From: Methanococcoides vulcani
Lineage (GTDB): Archaea; Halobacteriota; Methanosarcinia; Methanosarcinales; Methanosarcinaceae
Reading direction: 5' to 3'
Assembly (NCBI RefSeq): GCF_900111645.1
Contig: NZ_FOHQ01000001.1
Coordinates: 186,001-250,000 of the forward strand
DNA length: 64,000 nucleotides
Made by a program: the position numbers and the translations under genes. The notes beneath the pieces were generated by a model that did not search any database, was not told where the DNA came from, and was given only the letters and a program-made list of their open reading frames with translations. Positions 55,073-63,225 of the stretch are shown in pieces. The first letter of the stretch is position 1, and each line of letters opens with the position of its first letter.

Positions 55073-55530
55073 TTATTGCCTCAATTGATAGAGATTATAA
55101 CTGAATGCTGTAATTGCCATTTTGACATTTGCTCTTGCCAACGTTGTTACTCTTACAAATCCTGACGTAAACACATTTTTGATAATAGCATAAGGTCTTT
55201 CTCCCTTTGCTCTTTTACTGCTGATCCTTCTGTTTCTCACCTTATCCCGAATACCAATAGGATGCCCCCGTACTCCCCTTTGCATAGTTGTATCATATCC
55301 TTTTGAAATTGCACCAAAGTAACCTCTATCTCTGTAAACAACCTCTCCTTCTTTAGAAAGCTCCACCTGACTATCATGAACTGAGGCAGTAGTTGTCTTA
55401 AATCTCCTTATCAGATCATCATCAGTATCTTCAATGGTATGTAGCTTATATCCAAAATGTGATTTAGATGCCTTTTTTGTCCATGTACCATCTTTACATC
55501 TTCTGGTCTTTGCATCATTTCCACGAGGTG
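55073..55530 (-). pseudogene. IS5-type transposase, C-terminal fragment
   Basis: About 150 codons from the C-terminal half of an IS5-like transposase, including DAKTRRCKDGTW, FGYKLHTIED, and YRDRGYFGAISKGYD with the DDE-type Asp. The fragment ends with the natural terminus AITAFSYNLYQLRQ. The N-terminal half and the left end are missing; upstream it runs straight into ISL3-type sequence. Inactive. Confidence 0.8.
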
Positions 55531-55720
55531 TCTCCATATTTTTTCTTTTGTGTCATGGAGTTCGCTTAATTTGTTACAAACTGGACAAAGGGAATTTAGA
55601 ACCTTTTATGAAATCAAGATAAATGTCCATTCTTTTTTTAGATGTATCAAGATTGATACCTTTTACAAACCAAGGAGATGACAGACCTAATGCAATTTGA
55701 ATGAGTTCTTTATCTTCCAT
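55526..55720 (-). pseudogene. ISL3-type transposase, N-terminal fragment with frameshift
   Basis: Begins MEDKELIQIALGLSSPWFVK, the usual ISL3 start. After GSKFP one extra T shifts the frame. Without it the sequence continues CPVCNKLSELHDTKEKIWRH, the zinc-ribbon of ISL3 transposases. It is then cut off by the IS5 fragment. Inactive remnant. Confidence 0.8.
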
Positions 55721-55750
55721 ATCAATTGAATTGGAGAAAACAAATATTAA

Positions 55751-55812
55751 GTTACCCACTCAATGTTGAGGTAATCCTTTTTTTGGGATCTCTTCAACAT
55801 CGAGTGGGTAAC
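55751..55812. repeat. Quasi-palindromic IS end
   Basis: Two 21-base arms (55751-55771 and 55792-55812) match inverted at 19 of 21 positions; the core is GTTACCCACTC. It lies just outside the ISL3 fragment and is probably its terminus. A further copy stands at 55964-55985. Confidence 0.75.
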
Positions 55813-56109
55813 TAAATTTATTTACATCTACCTTTCAAGCGTCATGGAATTCAAAGAACTAATGCAAATCACAATCGAATGAGCAAAAACACCACATCAC
55901 AATTAAAGGATTGTGCAGGGAGATGATTTAGAATTGCGAATATTTACTTGCAGGACGTTAAAATTACCCACTCGATGTTAAAGAGAACCTTCTTTTGTTA
56001 CTTTTATTAGCAATTTTTAGCCGTTTTACTTTTAAGTAGTTGATACTGCATGGAAGATTTTTTAGTATATTGTAAGCAGAGATCGCTTCACCTCTGCGCA
56101 GAAGGAGGT
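55813..56109. other. Non-coding remnant with a solo IS end
   Basis: No gene is visible in about 300 bases. At 55964-55985 lies a third copy of the IS-end sequence (TTACCCACTCGATGTTAAAG), in opposite orientation to the right arm of the palindrome, so it is probably what remains of a second insertion. Confidence 0.55.
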
Positions 56110-56334
56110 CTATAATAGATATTTGCAATACCAGGCGTCAACATCATTGCAGTCGATCTCAATTATTTTCTCAAAGGCATTTAGTGCATGCTTGAACTCT
56201 GAAATATTTTCAAGTTTCACACCAATCTCAAACCACAGATCCTTGTCAATTGAATTTTCTTTTAATGCTTCTTTGTAGAGATCGATTCTCTCTTTTCTTT
56301 CAACATTACAAAGTTCATCTTGGTGTTCAACCAT
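56110..56334 (-). CDS. Small TPR-like protein
   Basis: A 74-residue helical protein with one recognisable TPR unit (DLWFEIGVKLENISEFKHALNAFEKIIEID). It lies 59 bases downstream of the beta-propeller gene on the same strand and may be its partner. It could instead be a decayed fragment of a longer TPR protein; the ending DAWYCKYLL looks like the start of another repeat, cut short. Confidence 0.55.
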   Translation of the reverse strand: MVEHQDELCNVERKERIDLYKEALKENSIDKDLWFEIGVKLENISEFKHALNAFEKIIEIDCNDVDAWYCKYLL

Positions 56335-56393
56335 GTTTTCAGCTGCCTTGCAGTTTTTAGGATGTTTGCGTTTCTACTTCTACTTCTTTTCTT

Positions 56394-58184
56394 TTAGGAT
56401 TTCTTCTTTTGTTCTTCAAAGTCCTTTTTAGCATTTTCCAGATACAATTGAGAGTCTTCGAAAAGACCTTCTTTAAGATCATGCAAAGCGCTATCCAGAA
56501 GGTGACTTATTTTCTGATACTGTGACGGGTCCTTGCCTGTTATTTTGACCTGAAGGGTCACAATATCTGTTAATAGATTATTTTCTTTCTCAACAAGTTC
56601 ATCAGCTATTTTAAGCAATTTTTCAGCGTTGTCGTGATTTGCAGAGCTGATTTTGATTTGTGCTTCATTGAGTATTGTTTCGGAGGTACCGCCTTCCAAC
56701 AATTTATGGTTCTGAAGGCTTTCCAGTTGTTTTTGGTAGTTGTTGCTCAAAGGAACTTCATCTTTTGAGCCTTCCAATTTAACTGGCAGCGACCCTCTAA
56801 CGGGTTGGTGTGCAATTCTGATTTCCCGTTCGTTAGTTTCTTTTTTAGCATTGCTATCTGTTTTTTCATCCGTTTTTTTCTTTTTCGGGAAAACTTTCTT
56901 TTTCTTTATTGTGGATACAGTTATTGCAGCCAGTAAGACAAACATGATTCCACTTATAATGTATATCTTAGGCATTTTTTCATTAGTATCTGCATCCGCA
57001 TAGTCTTCTGGGGGTTTCTGGATATGGTATTTGGATGTGTTGGACTTAAAAGCATATAGCTCGCTATTTTCTGATAATAGGTATACGATATTATCCGTGA
57101 TTGCCAATGAAGCTTTTATACCTTCTTCAATCTCGATCTTATCTTCCAGCTTTCCATCTTCAGCATTAAAAATGTAAAGATTTCCATCCATTGAAGCGAT
57201 GAAGAGGTAATTGCCGGCTAAAGCAGGAGATGAGATTATCTCATCATCGGTTCTATATTTCCACTTCAGTCTGGATGTGTCTTTTTCCAGAGCATATACA
57301 TAGCCATCGTTTGACCCTATGTAGATCGAATCATTGCTTATTGCAGGTGAAGATCGGATTTCGCCCCCCGTCTCATATTTCCACTTAAGGTCTCCGGTTC
57401 TTATGTCCAGTGCGTAGATATTTTTATCAAATGAACCGATGTATGCTGCTCGTTGGTCAATAGCAGGGGATGAGGTTATTTTTCCTAATGTCGTATATTT
57501 CCAGATCAGCTCTCCATTGCTCATGTTCAGTGCATATATGAATCCTTCTGAAGAAGCTGCATAGACGCCATCCTCTGAAACTGCCGGGGATGAATATATC
57601 ATTCCATTGGTTTCGTATTCCCACGTTAAAATTCCATCATCTTTTCCAAGAGCATAAATACCGGTTCCTGTACCTATGTAGATCGTATTGTTGTATATTG
57701 TTGGTGATGAGTATGTTACTCTTCCAGCAAAACATTTCCATTTCAGTTTTCCCGAGTTTTGGTAGGCGTATAATCTGTCATCATATGAACTTATGAATAT
57801 TGAGCTGTCAGTTACCAAGGGAGTTGATGCAATTGTGGCATATAGTGGATATTTAAATGTTTCATAGTTATATCTCTCCTCTCCTGTTTTAGCATCAAAT
57901 GTATGGAGATAACTGTCCTTTGAACCTACGTAAACGAGGCCGTTAGATGCTACTGGAGATGAGTACATTGAGCCCTCTACTTCAGTTTTCCAAAAAAGTT
58001 CAAGGGGGAGCTCGATATCTTCTTTTGAATGGCTTGTATGATTACTATCATGGCCCCACATGTTCCAGTCATCTGCGTGGGCTGCTGATGGACAGAGAAA
58101 AATTATCAGAATTGCTATCAATAGATATGCTATTTTATTTCGGGAAGATTGTCTTTTTTCACTCTTCAACTTTATCAACACCAC
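56394..58184 (-). CDS. PQQ-like beta-propeller membrane protein
   Basis: A 596-residue exported protein. The signal peptide or anchor spans about residues 17-37 (IAYLLIAILIIFLCPSAAHA). An extracellular propeller of PQQ-type repeats follows (residues 45-395); each blade reads like SSPAISNDSIYIGSNDGYVYAL with W-K-Y at its end. A membrane helix lies near residues 408-428 (IYIISGIMFVLLAAITVSTI). A Lys-rich stretch and a helical cytoplasmic tail (residues 480-596) end the protein. This looks like a surface sensor or scaffold; the ligand is unknown, and PQQ itself is unlikely. The gene after it encodes a small TPR-like protein. Confidence 0.85.
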   Translation of the reverse strand: MVLIKLKSEKRQSSRNKIAYLLIAILIIFLCPSAAHADDWNMWGHDSNHTSHSKEDIELPLELFWKTEVEGSMYSSPVASNGLVYVGSKDSYLHTFDAKTGEERYNYETFKYPLYATIASTPLVTDSSIFISSYDDRLYAYQNSGKLKWKCFAGRVTYSSPTIYNNTIYIGTGTGIYALGKDDGILTWEYETNGMIYSSPAVSEDGVYAASSEGFIYALNMSNGELIWKYTTLGKITSSPAIDQRAAYIGSFDKNIYALDIRTGDLKWKYETGGEIRSSPAISNDSIYIGSNDGYVYALEKDTSRLKWKYRTDDEIISSPALAGNYLFIASMDGNLYIFNAEDGKLEDKIEIEEGIKASLAITDNIVYLLSENSELYAFKSNTSKYHIQKPPEDYADADTNEKMPKIYIISGIMFVLLAAITVSTIKKKKVFPKKKKTDEKTDSNAKKETNEREIRIAHQPVRGSLPVKLEGSKDEVPLSNNYQKQLESLQNHKLLEGGTSETILNEAQIKISSANHDNAEKLLKIADELVEKENNLLTDIVTLQVKITGKDPSQYQKISHLLDSALHDLKEGLFEDSQLYLENAKKDFEEQKKKS

Positions 58185-58248
58185 TATGCTCCGGGTCAGC
58201 TCGATCTTATGTTTTGATGGTAATTATTAAGTATTGGAATTAGGAAGT

Positions 58249-58269
58249 GATCATCTCATCTGGATGATC
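58249..58269 (-). terminator. Possible terminator of the btu operon
   Basis: GATCATC / GATGATC form a 7-bp stem with a seven-base loop, about 60 bases after the small lipoprotein gene. Weak: no T-tract is obvious. The rest of the 58185-58325 spacer shows no gene. Confidence 0.35.
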
Positions 58270-58325
58270 CTTTCAACTCGATTAGTTCCCTTTTGCAGAT
58301 GCCGATAATAACTTTGTATTTTATG

Positions 58326-58466
58326 TCATTCTATCTTTGATTCTGCCATATCTGCTATTTCGATCGTGGTCTGTTCACCTTTCTCTTCCAGACATCCGCT
58401 TATACATACAGCAGTAACGAGCAATAATGATATGAACAGGAGTTTTGTTGGATATGATGTGAACAT
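58326..58466 (-). CDS. 46-residue lipoprotein coupled to btuD
   Basis: An unlisted gene. Its ATG at 58466 shares one base with the btuD stop codon (TGATG), and GAGGGGAT lies just upstream. The product starts MFTSYPTKLLLFISLLLVTA and has the lipobox ISGC near residues 22-25. A short acidic tail of 21 residues follows (beginning LEEKGEQTT). The lipobox, ribosome site and stop-start overlap together make it a good small-gene candidate. It may be an accessory of the importer or the shortened start of a longer lipoprotein. Confidence 0.68.
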   Translation of the reverse strand: MFTSYPTKLLFISLLLVTAVCISGCLEEKGEQTTIEIADMAESKIE

Positions 58467-59269
58467 CATATCCCCTCTGAAAAAGCAGGTTCATGATTGC
58501 CCAGTGGTTCCAGCAGAGGGATCACATAGAGGGAATTCGTGATGCTATTATTGATCACTTCCACATCGATGTTATAGGTGGTCTTTATGTTGGATGGTGT
58601 CAGTACTTCCTTGGGAGTCCCGCTGGATATCATATCTCCATCCCGGATAAGGTAGATCTTGTCACAATAATAAGCTGCAAGGTTCAGGTCATGCATGACC
58701 GCTATGACAAGCATTCCTTTTCTGGAAGCATCTTTTACGAGATTCAATATGTCTATCTGATTGGTGATGTCCAGGTGGGAGGTTGGTTCATCCAGAAGCA
58801 GTATCTTTGGATCCTGTGCAAGTGCACGGGCAATGATGACTTTTTGCAGTTCTCCACCGCTTAACTGTGTAACGAACCTATCCTTCAGATGAAGTATTCT
58901 CGTCTTTTTCATCGCATCCTGCACAATTTCCATGTCCTCATGAGTCTCAGCACCTTTGATGTATGGGGTGCGACCCATCAGGACCACATCTTCTACGGTA
59001 AACTCGAAGTTAATGGATATTACCTGCGAGACCATGGCTATGTTCTTTGCGATCTCGATACTGCTCATCGTATCCAGACTTTGGCCATCGATCGTTATGC
59101 TTCCTGCAGTTGGTTTTATGAGATTGTTGATCGTTTTTACCAGTGTGGTCTTTCCTGAACCGTTCGGGCCAATGATCCCTACAAATTTTCCTTCTTCTGC
59201 ATGGAGGTCCACCTGATTGAGTATCTGACGGTTCCCATATTTTACGATTATACCATTTACTTCAAGCAT
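58466..59269 (-). CDS. btuD: ABC importer ATPase (BtuD/FecE type)
   Basis: A 267-residue ABC ATPase. Walker A is GPNGSGKTTLVKTI, the signature LSGGELQKVIIARAL, Walker B ILLLDEPTSHLD, and the switch His follows in VMHDLNLA. It powers a type II importer for corrinoids, haem or iron chelates. It overlaps the permease gene by eight bases. Corrinoid is the likely cargo given the methylamine genes of this region, but iron-siderophore transport cannot be excluded. Confidence 0.92.
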   Translation of the reverse strand: MLEVNGIIVKYGNRQILNQVDLHAEEGKFVGIIGPNGSGKTTLVKTINNLIKPTAGSITIDGQSLDTMSSIEIAKNIAMVSQVISINFEFTVEDVVLMGRTPYIKGAETHEDMEIVQDAMKKTRILHLKDRFVTQLSGGELQKVIIARALAQDPKILLLDEPTSHLDITNQIDILNLVKDASRKGMLVIAVMHDLNLAAYYCDKIYLIRDGDMISSGTPKEVLTPSNIKTTYNIDVEVINNSITNSLYVIPLLEPLGNHEPAFSEGI

Positions 59270-60425
59270 AGAGGCTTTTCCTCCTTTTTCTTAGAAGATA
59301 TACAAAGAAAGGAGCACCAAAAAGGGCGGTAACTATACCTACCGGAAGGTCCACTCCCTGCAGGGATCCGACCCTTTCGAGTATTACCTGGAACAGCATA
59401 ATGTCGCTTGATTCTAATACTGCCTGCACCTTGGAGGGGAATGTCCTTGCAAATGTGTCAGAGAGCACCAAAAACGTGGCTCCCATCAATGTCGAGGCAG
59501 GCAGAAGACCTCTGTGATCCGGTCCTATTATGTTGCGCATGATGTGGGGGATGATAAGGCCCACAAATCCTACGATCCCACTGACAGATACTGCTGCAGC
59601 GGTGATCAATGCAGAGATCACCAGAACCTGCTTTTTAACGCTCTCAACATTCACTCCCAGGGATTGTGCCTGCTCTTCTCCAAGTAGCATTGTGTTCAGG
59701 TTCCATGCATGTCTTTGTGACAATCCGATCCCGGCAAGCACTATGATCATGGTGATCTTCACTTTATCCCAGCTTGCATTCCAGAAACCTCCCATCATCC
59801 AGTAGATGATCTGGTGAAGGGATTCCGAGAAGAAGAGGAAAAAGGATGTTAGTGCTGACAGGAAGAAACTGATAGCTATGCCTGCAAGAAGAAGTGTGTC
59901 GACAGGAACCTTCCCGCCAACCTTTGATATGTTATATACTACAAATATTGTGATGGTGGCAATGATAAATGATATGAGCTGTGTTGGCAGCATCAGTGTA
60001 AACCCAATGGCTGCACCAAGGGCTGCACCGGAAGACATTCCTATTATGTAAGGGTCTGCCAGAGGGTTCTTGAGAAGACCCTGCATGGAACAGCCGGCTG
60101 TGGCAAGTGCTGCTCCAACAAGTGCTGCAAGAATCACACGTGGAAGGCGGATACCCATTATGATCTTTTCCTGACCGTCGGTCCATGTGTTATCAGGTAC
60201 GATGCTGCTGAACAATGCTGAACTGTCAAAAGGGATGCCTATCAGGGACAGAGTCCATGATATTGTTCCCCTGACCCATTCAAGCAGACCCATATAGATT
60301 ATCTTAGCTGTCAGGACCGGTGAAATATTGGTGGTTCCAATTGCGGTATTACTGACCACCACGACCAGCAGGATCACTGCCAGTGCAATAATTACGCTTC
60401 TTATGGAACCACTGTATTTAGGCAT
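59262..60425 (-). CDS. btuC: ABC importer permease (BtuC/FecCD type)
   Basis: A 387-residue permease with about ten helices of the FecCD family. Family motifs are RLPRVILAALVGAALATAGCSMQGLLKNPLADPYIIGMSSGAALGA (seen in pieces) and the coupling region GIVGFVGLIIPHIMRNIIGPDHR. A longer loop after the first helix is typical of archaeal members. It sits between the binding-protein gene and the ATPase gene, read leftward in that order. Substrate as for btuD. Confidence 0.92.
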   Translation of the reverse strand: MPKYSGSIRSVIIALAVILLVVVVSNTAIGTTNISPVLTAKIIYMGLLEWVRGTISWTLSLIGIPFDSSALFSSIVPDNTWTDGQEKIIMGIRLPRVILAALVGAALATAGCSMQGLLKNPLADPYIIGMSSGAALGAAIGFTLMLPTQLISFIIATITIFVVYNISKVGGKVPVDTLLLAGIAISFFLSALTSFFLFFSESLHQIIYWMMGGFWNASWDKVKITMIIVLAGIGLSQRHAWNLNTMLLGEEQAQSLGVNVESVKKQVLVISALITAAAVSVSGIVGFVGLIIPHIMRNIIGPDHRGLLPASTLMGATFLVLSDTFARTFPSKVQAVLESSDIMLFQVILERVGSLQGVDLPVGIVTALFGAPFFVYLLRKRRKSLYA

Positions 60426-60453
60426 GTTATCTGTTTCCTGTAGATGTGATGCT

Positions 60454-61554
60454 TTAGTTTCGTCTGATTCCTATACACCCAAGGATCATCATGCAGGCGG
60501 CAAGCAACACTCCGAACCCGGGTGCGTTTGCACTTGAATTATCAGTTTCGCCATTCTGCACGATTTCCTCGTCTTCAGGACCTTCATCTGCTGCATCTGC
60601 CTGTGTCTGGCTTGCTTCAGAAAGGCTGGTATAGTCCTTCTGCTCCCAGTCGGCTCCCATGTATATGTGGAGCACTTCCAGCCCCTGAACTACCCTGGGA
60701 CCGGACCGTTCGATGGTGTTCGGATCTTTTATTGGGTAAACCCTGTCGTTCTTAATAGCAGATACGGTTTCAAAAGCATCGTTGTTCCTTGTGTTGTTCG
60801 CTATCTGGTAGGACAGTCCCCCCATTCCTGAACAGATTATTATCTGCGGGTCAGCACTGACGATGTTTTCAAGGTTTATGGTAGGCCAGCCGTCTGCTTC
60901 GATTATGTTCTGTCCTCCGGCCATGATGATCAGATCACTTGGGTATGTGTCTGTTCCGGCTGCGTATGTGGGATTATCCCATACTATGTACAGGACCCTT
61001 GGTCTTTCTTCATCAGCAATTCCTTTGGTACTGTCAGTGACATCACTGATGGTTTGTTCCATTCCATCTACTACTTCCTGTGCGTTGTCCTCATTGTTCG
61101 TGATGGTCCCCACAAGGAGTATGGTTTCCATGATCTCGTCCACTGTATTTGGTTCGATCATTACTGTCTGTATGTTGAGCTCTTCAAGACGGATGATAGT
61201 ATCTTCCCCGTTGCCTTCAGCGATCAGAACAAGGTCAGGCTCAAGATCAGCAACCGTTTCATAGTTGACCGTGGTGTACCTGCCAACCTTGGTCAGGTTC
61301 TCGGCTTCCGGTGGATAGTTGTCATCCCCGGTCCCGCCAACGAGCTTATCACCAGCGCCTACACTGAAAACGATCTCTGTGATGCTTGGCATCAGGGATA
61401 CGATCCGTTCAGGTTCATTTTCAATCGTCACGCTGGCACCGGAAGAATCCGTGATTGTTATCGGATATTCCACTGCACTGCCTGATGCTGCCTGTACGTT
61501 CGATATCAGCAACAAGATAGAGATGAATAGTATAATGGGAGTTATTCTTGACAT
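60454..61554 (-). CDS. btuF: Substrate-binding protein (BtuF type) with PGF-CTERM anchor
   Basis: A 366-residue surface-binding protein. The signal peptide is MSRITPIILFISILLLISNVQA-like (residues 1-22). The binding domain has ERIVSLMPSITEIVFSVGA and later RVVQGLEVLHIYMGADW, as in BtuF/FepB proteins. The C-terminus ends APGFGVLLAACMMILG plus IRRN, a PGF-CTERM signal for archaeosortase processing and lipid anchoring. I start at the ATG at 61554 behind GAGGAAAGAGAC. A TATA-like sequence on the minus strand lies at 61601-61609. First gene of the importer operon. Confidence 0.9.
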   Translation of the reverse strand: MSRITPIILFISILLLISNVQAASGSAVEYPITITDSSGASVTIENEPERIVSLMPSITEIVFSVGAGDKLVGGTGDDNYPPEAENLTKVGRYTTVNYETVADLEPDLVLIAEGNGEDTIIRLEELNIQTVMIEPNTVDEIMETILLVGTITNNEDNAQEVVDGMEQTISDVTDSTKGIADEERPRVLYIVWDNPTYAAGTDTYPSDLIIMAGGQNIIEADGWPTINLENIVSADPQIIICSGMGGLSYQIANNTRNNDAFETVSAIKNDRVYPIKDPNTIERSGPRVVQGLEVLHIYMGADWEQKDYTSLSEASQTQADAADEGPEDEEIVQNGETDNSSANAPGFGVLLAACMMILGCIGIRRN

Positions 61555-62015
61555 GTCTCTTTCCTCATAATCATTTATGATGCCATCTAATAAAATATCT
61601 GTATAAAAGCTTTGTGCAGTATACTTATGTCTATAATCTTTATGGAGATCTATTGTATGCCGCAACCCATACATATGTCATTTAAAAAAATTATTATTCA
61701 ATTGGAAACAAATTTACACCTTTTCTTTTTTACATGCAATTTATATACCAAATGCCGATTTTTGAGGTTTATCATGATAATGATGAGGGTGGTTCAACAA
61801 GATATTCGTTGTATATACAGTAGATTGTAATCTATTCTACTAATATTAATTATCCAAAAGCCAATATTTATATAGTACTTTGGAATATGCCCATCACTGT
61901 TTGGCTAAGAAGCTGAATTCAAATCAAGTATGCTTACTTTTACCCAACACAATTCGATCCATGAGATACACTTGATGTGTTCAGTGGAGAAACGGGTCGA
62001 CTCAAAGGTGAATAC
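61555..62015. promoter_or_regulatory. Divergent promoter region, btuF and pilin operons
   Basis: About 460 bases without a convincing gene. Leftward TATA (CTTTTATAC on the minus strand) at 61601-61609 for btuF; rightward TATA ATTTATATAG at 61865-61874 for the pilins, giving a leader of about 115 bases. I looked for a cobalamin riboswitch ahead of btuF and saw none. Confidence 0.5.
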
Positions 62016-62639
62016 ATGAAAATAGAGAATATGTTCAATAATGAAAAAGGAACGTCCCCTGTCATCGGTGTAATGCTGATGGTAGTGGTGACCGTGATCC
62101 TTGCAGCAGCTGTAAGTTCTTACAGCAGTGGTATGATTGAAACAACAGAAGCTGCTCCAATGGGAGTTTTCGATGTCACAATTGAAAAGGATGCAGCTCC
62201 TGTTAGTGGTATGACACCTGTTTCTTACATGGAAATTAAACATGTTACAGGCGATTCTATGCAGACTAAGGACATAAAAATAATGACCATCGATGCAAAT
62301 GGAACAGTTACCGAAATCCTTCCAAATGTTATTAATGCGGAGTATTACTATGTTTGGGGTGGTACTGTATATGATAAGACTGCTGGAATTCCTCACTGGA
62401 ACAACCCGGCATATGGTTACTCTGGCTCTCCAGAAACAAATTTCGGAAATTACACGCTTAGGCCAGGTGTTACAATGAGTGCTGCTACATATGACAACTA
62501 CGTCGCAGATCCAACTACACCTATGGATGTAATGTTCAGTGACTGGGAAAATGTAGAAGAAGGTGACTTCGTGAACGTCAAGATTGTACACATTCCTAGC
62601 CAGAAGGTTATTTTCCAGACTAATGTCGAGGTGATCTGA
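62016..62639 (+). CDS. Type IV pilin-like protein 1
   Basis: A 207-residue pilin of the archaeal DUF1628/Pilin_N type. The N-terminus MKIENMFNNEKGTSPVIGVM carries the basic-Gly processing site for a class III signal peptidase, directly before the hydrophobic helix (VIGVMLMVVVTVILAAAVSS) that builds the pilus core. The outer domain is beta-rich. I start at the ATG at 62016 behind AAAGGTGAAT. It forms an operon with a second pilin gene one base downstream of its stop, and an assembly ATPase gene follows. Confidence 0.88.
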   Translation: MKIENMFNNEKGTSPVIGVMLMVVVTVILAAAVSSYSSGMIETTEAAPMGVFDVTIEKDAAPVSGMTPVSYMEIKHVTGDSMQTKDIKIMTIDANGTVTEILPNVINAEYYYVWGGTVYDKTAGIPHWNNPAYGYSGSPETNFGNYTLRPGVTMSAATYDNYVADPTTPMDVMFSDWENVEEGDFVNVKIVHIPSQKVIFQTNVEVI

Positions 62640-62640
62640 A

Positions 62641-63150
62641 ATGAACTTTAAGAGGTTATTTTCAAACGAGAAAGGAGTAACACCTGTTATTGGGGTGATG
62701 CTGATGATTGTCGTGACTGTAATTCTTGCTGCTGCTGTGAGTTCCTATGCAGGGAGCATTAAGACTCAGGAACTTCCTCCTCAGGCAACATTTGCAGTAT
62801 CCGCCGACGCTTCTGATAACCTAATCTTCATTGAAGCTCTTGGAGGGGATAATGTGTATCAGGGTAATTTGAAAATAGAAATCGCATCTGGAGTTCCCTT
62901 AATGTCGGGATATGCGAACATGTCAAATGTCGATTTCACACCAAATGTTGATTATCTGGGAGCCGGTGGCGTAGCTAAGCTTAGTGTAGAAGACTACAAT
63001 GATTGGTCAACTGGTGATAAAATTGGTATCAAGTTTACTGGTGATGATATCAAGCAGTCAGTTGCTATCGGTGATTCATTCAGGCTTACCCTGATTGACG
63101 CAGACTCAGGTCAGACAATTTTCTCTACGAATGTAGTCGTGGACCCATAA
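62641..63150 (+). CDS. Type IV pilin-like protein 2
   Basis: A 169-residue pilin with the same processing site and helix (SNEKGVTPVIGVMLMIVVTV). Its outer domain is shorter and different from pilin 1. It starts one base after the pilin 1 stop, behind GAGGTGATCTG. The two may be major and minor subunits of one pilus. It is followed by a T-rich stretch after the stop. Confidence 0.88.
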   Translation: MNFKRLFSNEKGVTPVIGVMLMIVVTVILAAAVSSYAGSIKTQELPPQATFAVSADASDNLIFIEALGGDNVYQGNLKIEIASGVPLMSGYANMSNVDFTPNVDYLGAGGVAKLSVEDYNDWSTGDKIGIKFTGDDIKQSVAIGDSFRLTLIDADSGQTIFSTNVVVDP

Positions 63151-63187
63151 TCGGGTCCATCCTTCCTTTTTTTTAAAAACGTCAATA

Positions 63188-63199
63188 AGTATAAATATC
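63188..63199 (+). promoter_or_regulatory. TATA box of the pilus ATPase gene
   Basis: AGTATAAATATC lies about 32 bases before the ATG at 63226. Transcription should start only a few bases ahead of it, giving an almost leaderless message; no ribosome site is present. Confidence 0.6.
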
Positions 63200-63225
63200 A
63201 AAAAACATTACTTCGGAAGATTATC

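Noticed and set aside
55751-55985. Complete MITE between IS ends
   Set aside because: The ends at 55792 and 55964 face outward from neighbouring IS remains rather than bounding one unit, and no target duplication is visible.
61555-61976. Cobalamin riboswitch ahead of btuF
   Set aside because: I looked for a B12-box-like sequence and multi-stem fold and saw none; this class is also rare in archaea.
61905-62591. 228-residue open frame antisense to pilin 1
   Set aside because: It is the shadow of the pilin gene: His/Cys/Tyr-rich with no ribosome site, while the sense frame has a clear pilin signal.
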